Origin: an uncultured bacterium | Lineage (GTDB): Bacteria; Omnitrophota; Gorgyraeia; Gorgyraeales; Gorgyraeaceae | Direction: 5' to 3' | Assembly (NCBI GenBank): GCA_913009675.1 | Contig: CAJVXD010000005.1 | Span: 1-16,174, forward strand | DNA length: 16,174 bases | Shown: positions 14,674-16,174 of the stretch, in pieces | How positions within the stretch are numbered: position 1 is the first letter of the stretch | Layout of the letters: each line of letters starts with the position of its first letter | Notes under the pieces: generated by a model | The model's input: only the letters and a program-made list of their open reading frames with translations | Databases searched by the model: none | What the model was told of the DNA's origin: nothing | Made by a program: the position numbers and the translations under genes

Positions 14674-15741
14674 ATGAAGATTGGGATTGACATACGTTCA
14701 ACGCTTAAGAAGAAGACAGGTATAGGAAGATATACCGTTAACCTTCTCAATGCGCTTGCAGACCTTGACGAAAAGAACAGTTATTACCTTTATAGCAGCA
14801 AGAAGATCATGGATTTTAGAAGGGGCCTTTTGCGTCTGCCCGGGGCTAATTTCTCACATCGCGTAGATTATTTCAAAAGGGGACCTTCGGCGGTCCTTCC
14901 CGAGGTAGATGTGTTCCACACCTCGTCCTACGATTTACAAAGGCCGGGGAAGGCAAGGTATATCGTAACAGTCCACGACGTGATTATCAAGGCATACCCC
15001 CATGGACACAGTGAACGCACGATAAGAGAGATAGACGATAAGCTCAGGAGAGTCTTGGGCGAGGCAGATCTATTGGTGGCGGATTCTTACAATACAAGGT
15101 CAGACCTGCTCAAATTTTATAGTGCAGATGAGGCAAGGATAAAGGTGATATATCCCGGAGTAAATCTCAAGGTCGCGAGTCGCGAGTCGCGAGTCGCGAG
15201 TCACGAATATATTCTTTTTGTAGGCACCTTAGAGCCGCGGAAGAATGTAGCCGGCTTGATAAGGGCCTTTGACTGGTTTAGGAGACATTCAGGTACTAGG
15301 CATAAGTTAGTTATTACAGGCATGAAGGGATGGATGTTTGAGGATATCTTTAAGGCATACGAGGCATCAGGGTTTAAAAAGGATATAATCTTTAAAGGCT
15401 ATGTAAGGGATGATGAATTGGCCGGGTTGTATCAGCAGGCATCGATCTTTGTGTATCCGTCATTTTACGAGGGGTTTGGCTTTCCGATAATCGAGGCATT
15501 CAGCTGCGGGGTGCCTGTTGTAACCTCCAGGACGTCTTCCTGCGGAGAGATAGCAGGGGATGCCGCGTTATTAATAGACCCTTATGATTATAAGGAGATA
15601 GGCCAGGCCATCTTAAAACTTGTTAATGACAATAGCCTGAAGGAGGAGATCGTCAGGAAGGGGCTTGAGCGTGCAAAGGAGTTCACCTGGAAAAAGACTG
15701 CACGAGAATTTTTGAAACTATTAAACACCTCATTGCCTTAA
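14674..15741 (+). CDS. GT4-family glycosyltransferase with heptamer-repeat linker
   Basis: A retaining GT-B glycosyltransferase of 355 residues, similar in layout to mannosyltransferase-like GT4 proteins of O-antigen and exopolysaccharide loci. The start MKIGIDIRSTLKKKTGIGRY is the typical acceptor-domain opening, followed by VDVFHTSSYDL and YIVTVHDVIIKAYP. The donor domain begins YILFVGTLEPRKNV and carries the EX7E motif EGFGFPIIE (E266, E274), then SCGVPVVTSRTSSCGEIAGD. Between the two domains, residues about 167-178 (VASRESRVASHE) are encoded by a five-unit 7-base tandem repeat. The site is a linker, so the insertion is likely tolerated, but changes in unit number would shift the frame unless three units are gained or lost. 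The ATG follows the 14599-14652 palindrome by 21 bases, and a palindrome starts in the stop codon. Confidence 0.9.
   Translation: MKIGIDIRSTLKKKTGIGRYTVNLLNALADLDEKNSYYLYSSKKIMDFRRGLLRLPGANFSHRVDYFKRGPSAVLPEVDVFHTSSYDLQRPGKARYIVTVHDVIIKAYPHGHSERTIREIDDKLRRVLGEADLLVADSYNTRSDLLKFYSADEARIKVIYPGVNLKVASRESRVASHEYILFVGTLEPRKNVAGLIRAFDWFRRHSGTRHKLVITGMKGWMFEDIFKAYEASGFKKDIIFKGYVRDDELAGLYQQASIFVYPSFYEGFGFPIIEAFSCGVPVVTSRTSSCGEIAGDAALLIDPYDYKEIGQAILKLVNDNSLKEEIVRKGLERAKEFTWKKTAREFLKLLNTSLP
15172..15206 (+). repeat. Five-unit heptamer tandem repeat (GTCGCGA) within a glycosyltransferase gene
   Basis: Units at 15172-15178, 15179-15185, 15186-15192 and 15193-15199 are identical GTCGCGA; the fifth (15200-15206) is GTCACGA. 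Because 7 is not a multiple of 3, any reading frame through the repeat gives the same cycling heptapeptide, VASRESR, with no stop codon in any frame on either strand. Confidence 0.95.
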
Positions 15742-15776
15742 CTTTACACTTAAAGCCAGGCTTCGAGTGTAAAGTT
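15740..15776. repeat. Near-perfect 37-base palindrome overlapping the GT4 stop codon
   Basis: AACTTTACACTTAAAGCC (15740-15757) pairs with 15759-15776 at 16 of 18 positions around a single A; one of the two unpaired positions would be a G-U wobble in RNA. The arm starts at the second base of the TAA stop. GGGG rather than a T-run follows, so it is a REP-like palindrome or a 3'-end stabiliser more than an intrinsic terminator. Confidence 0.75.
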
Positions 15777-15793
15777 GGGGAGCTATAATTTGA

Positions 15794-15821
15794 TTGACAA
15801 GGGGATTTTTTTTGCTATAAT
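15794..15821 (+). promoter_or_regulatory. Strong sigma70-type promoter for the FMN-riboswitch transcript
   Basis: Consensus TTGACA (15794-15799) and TATAAT (15816-15821) are separated by 16 bases, with a TGC extension directly before the -10 box. Transcription would start near 15828, a few bases before the riboswitch P1 stem at 15836. Placement and consensus match make this the most convincing promoter in the window. Confidence 0.88.
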
Positions 15822-15835
15822 GCCAATTAAGTTGG

Positions 15836-15983
15836 ATCTTCGGGAGAGGGTGAAATTCCCCACCGGCGGTGTACCTCCGTACCGAAAATTTGGTTCGGGG
15901 TGAACAGTCCGCGAGCTCGCTAATAGGCGGGCAGACCCGGCGCGATTCCGGGACCGATAGTAAAAGGCTAGATGGGAGAAGAT
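15836..15983 (+). promoter_or_regulatory. FMN riboswitch (RFN element)
   Basis: A flavin mononucleotide-sensing leader that normally shuts off riboflavin synthesis or transport genes when FMN is plentiful. The conserved blocks are all visible in order: ATCTTCGGGAGAGGGTGAAA (15836-15855), TTCCCCACCGGCGGT, ACAGTCCGCGAGC, the GACCCGGCGCGATTCCGGGA stem-loop, and CGATAGT then GATGGGAGAAGAT (ending 15983). P1 is ATCTTC (15836-15841) with GAAGAT (15978-15983). A consensus promoter lies just upstream and an intrinsic terminator 36 bases downstream, so control is by premature termination. The regulated gene (a rib operon or flavin transporter) is not in the window. Confidence 0.96.
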
Positions 15984-16019
15984 AGTAACCGCAGATTTTA
16001 AGGCGGATTGCGCAGACAG

Positions 16020-16044
16020 CCCGAAGATTATCTTCGGGTTTTTT
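16020..16044 (+). terminator. Intrinsic terminator of the FMN riboswitch
   Basis: CCCGAAGA (16020-16027) and TCTTCGGG (16031-16038) form a perfect 8-base stem with a TTA loop, followed by six T (16039-16044). Its rising arm CCCGAAGAT is exactly complementary to the 5' strand of riboswitch P1 and the bases after it (ATCTTCGGG, 15836-15844), so the two structures can exclude each other. Confidence 0.92.
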
Positions 16045-16050
16045 AATGAG

Positions 16051-16174
16051 CTCACAACTTACGCGACTGTAAGGAGCGTAAGTTGTATGAGCGAATTAAT
16101 CCTGAAGGTGCGACGAATAGGAGCGCCTGAAGGATCGTATGAGCAGGTCATCCGACGGGGCAGACTGTGCGAGC
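16051..16174 (+). repeat. Two tandem hairpins with matching loops at the window end
   Basis: Hairpin 1 has an 11-base perfect stem, 16054-16064 with 16076-16086, around the loop GACTGTAAGGA. Hairpin 2 has a 13-position stem, 16099-16111 with 16123-16135, with one G-U pair and a tandem G-A mismatch, around the loop GACGAATAGGA. Both loops are 11 bases, share GAC....AGGA, and are 47 bases apart; GTATGAGC follows each. Outer stem sequences differ but pairing is kept. The last 30 bases (16145-16174) show no clear third copy and no gene I recognise. Confidence 0.65.

Noticed and set aside
15172..15206. Possible CRISPR-like array
   Set aside because: Units are 7 bases with no spacers; it is a simple tandem repeat inside a coding sequence.
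15783..16055. A 90-codon - strand frame
   Set aside because: It is antisense to the promoter, FMN riboswitch and terminator, which explain the sequence fully.
16087..16174. ATG-initiated frame MSELILKVRR... open to the window end, with AGGAG ten bases upstream
   Set aside because: It could be the riboswitch-controlled gene start, but the sequence is dominated by hairpin 2 and the shared GTATGAGC, and the peptide resembles no riboflavin protein I know. Too weak to call.

Overview
The window is a contig end from an uncultured Gram-negative-type bacterium. Every gene lies on the + strand. The assignment is weak: a RodA elongasome gene, a type IV pilus motor cluster, undecaprenyl-phosphate-linked glycan genes and a high density of short palindromic and 7-base repeats fit Omnitrophota or related PVC lineages better than well-studied phyla, but no marker gene here settles it. 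The first 112 bases are not genomic: a T-run followed by an Illumina P7 index adapter is joined to the contig, so the first gene is cut at its 5' end.

Layout. (1) 114-974: 3' part of rodA, a peptidoglycan polymerase. (2) 976-1117: a small inverted-repeat element carrying the start of a REP-associated (Y1/RAYT) transposase gene; its right end supplies the GTG start of the next gene. (3) 1116-2714: a radical SAM protein of the TIGR03960 type. (4) 2797-10413: a pilus motor and signalling block. It holds a membrane HAMP-GAF-degenerate GGDEF protein, PilT, a stand-alone MshEN (c-di-GMP-binding type) domain protein, two tandem PilB/GspE-type ATPases and the PilC platform protein. (5) 10497-15741: envelope glycan genes, namely two GT4 glycosyltransferases, an extended-SDR nucleotide-sugar epimerase/dehydratase, and a WecA-like sugar-phosphate transferase fused to a membrane/NAD-binding half of a CapD/FlaA1-type protein. 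(6) 15742-16174: no recognised gene, but a near-perfect palindrome, a strong promoter, an FMN riboswitch with an intrinsic terminator, and two tandem hairpins with matching loops at the window edge. The riboflavin gene the switch should control lies beyond the window.

The pilus genes form a coherent unit: PilB-type ATPases extend, PilT retracts, and PilC couples both to the inner membrane. The stand-alone MshEN protein keeps the two-motif c-di-GMP signature, while the same domain in both ATPases is degraded, which suggests sensing has moved to a separate protein. The glycan genes would load a sugar phosphate on undecaprenyl phosphate, modify the nucleotide sugar and extend the chain.

The most unusual overall property is the load of short repeats. 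Palindromes sit on or next to several stop codons, and 7-base tandem repeats occur inside or at the end of three genes. The largest gap between genes is 141 bases, apart from the final 433 bases described above.
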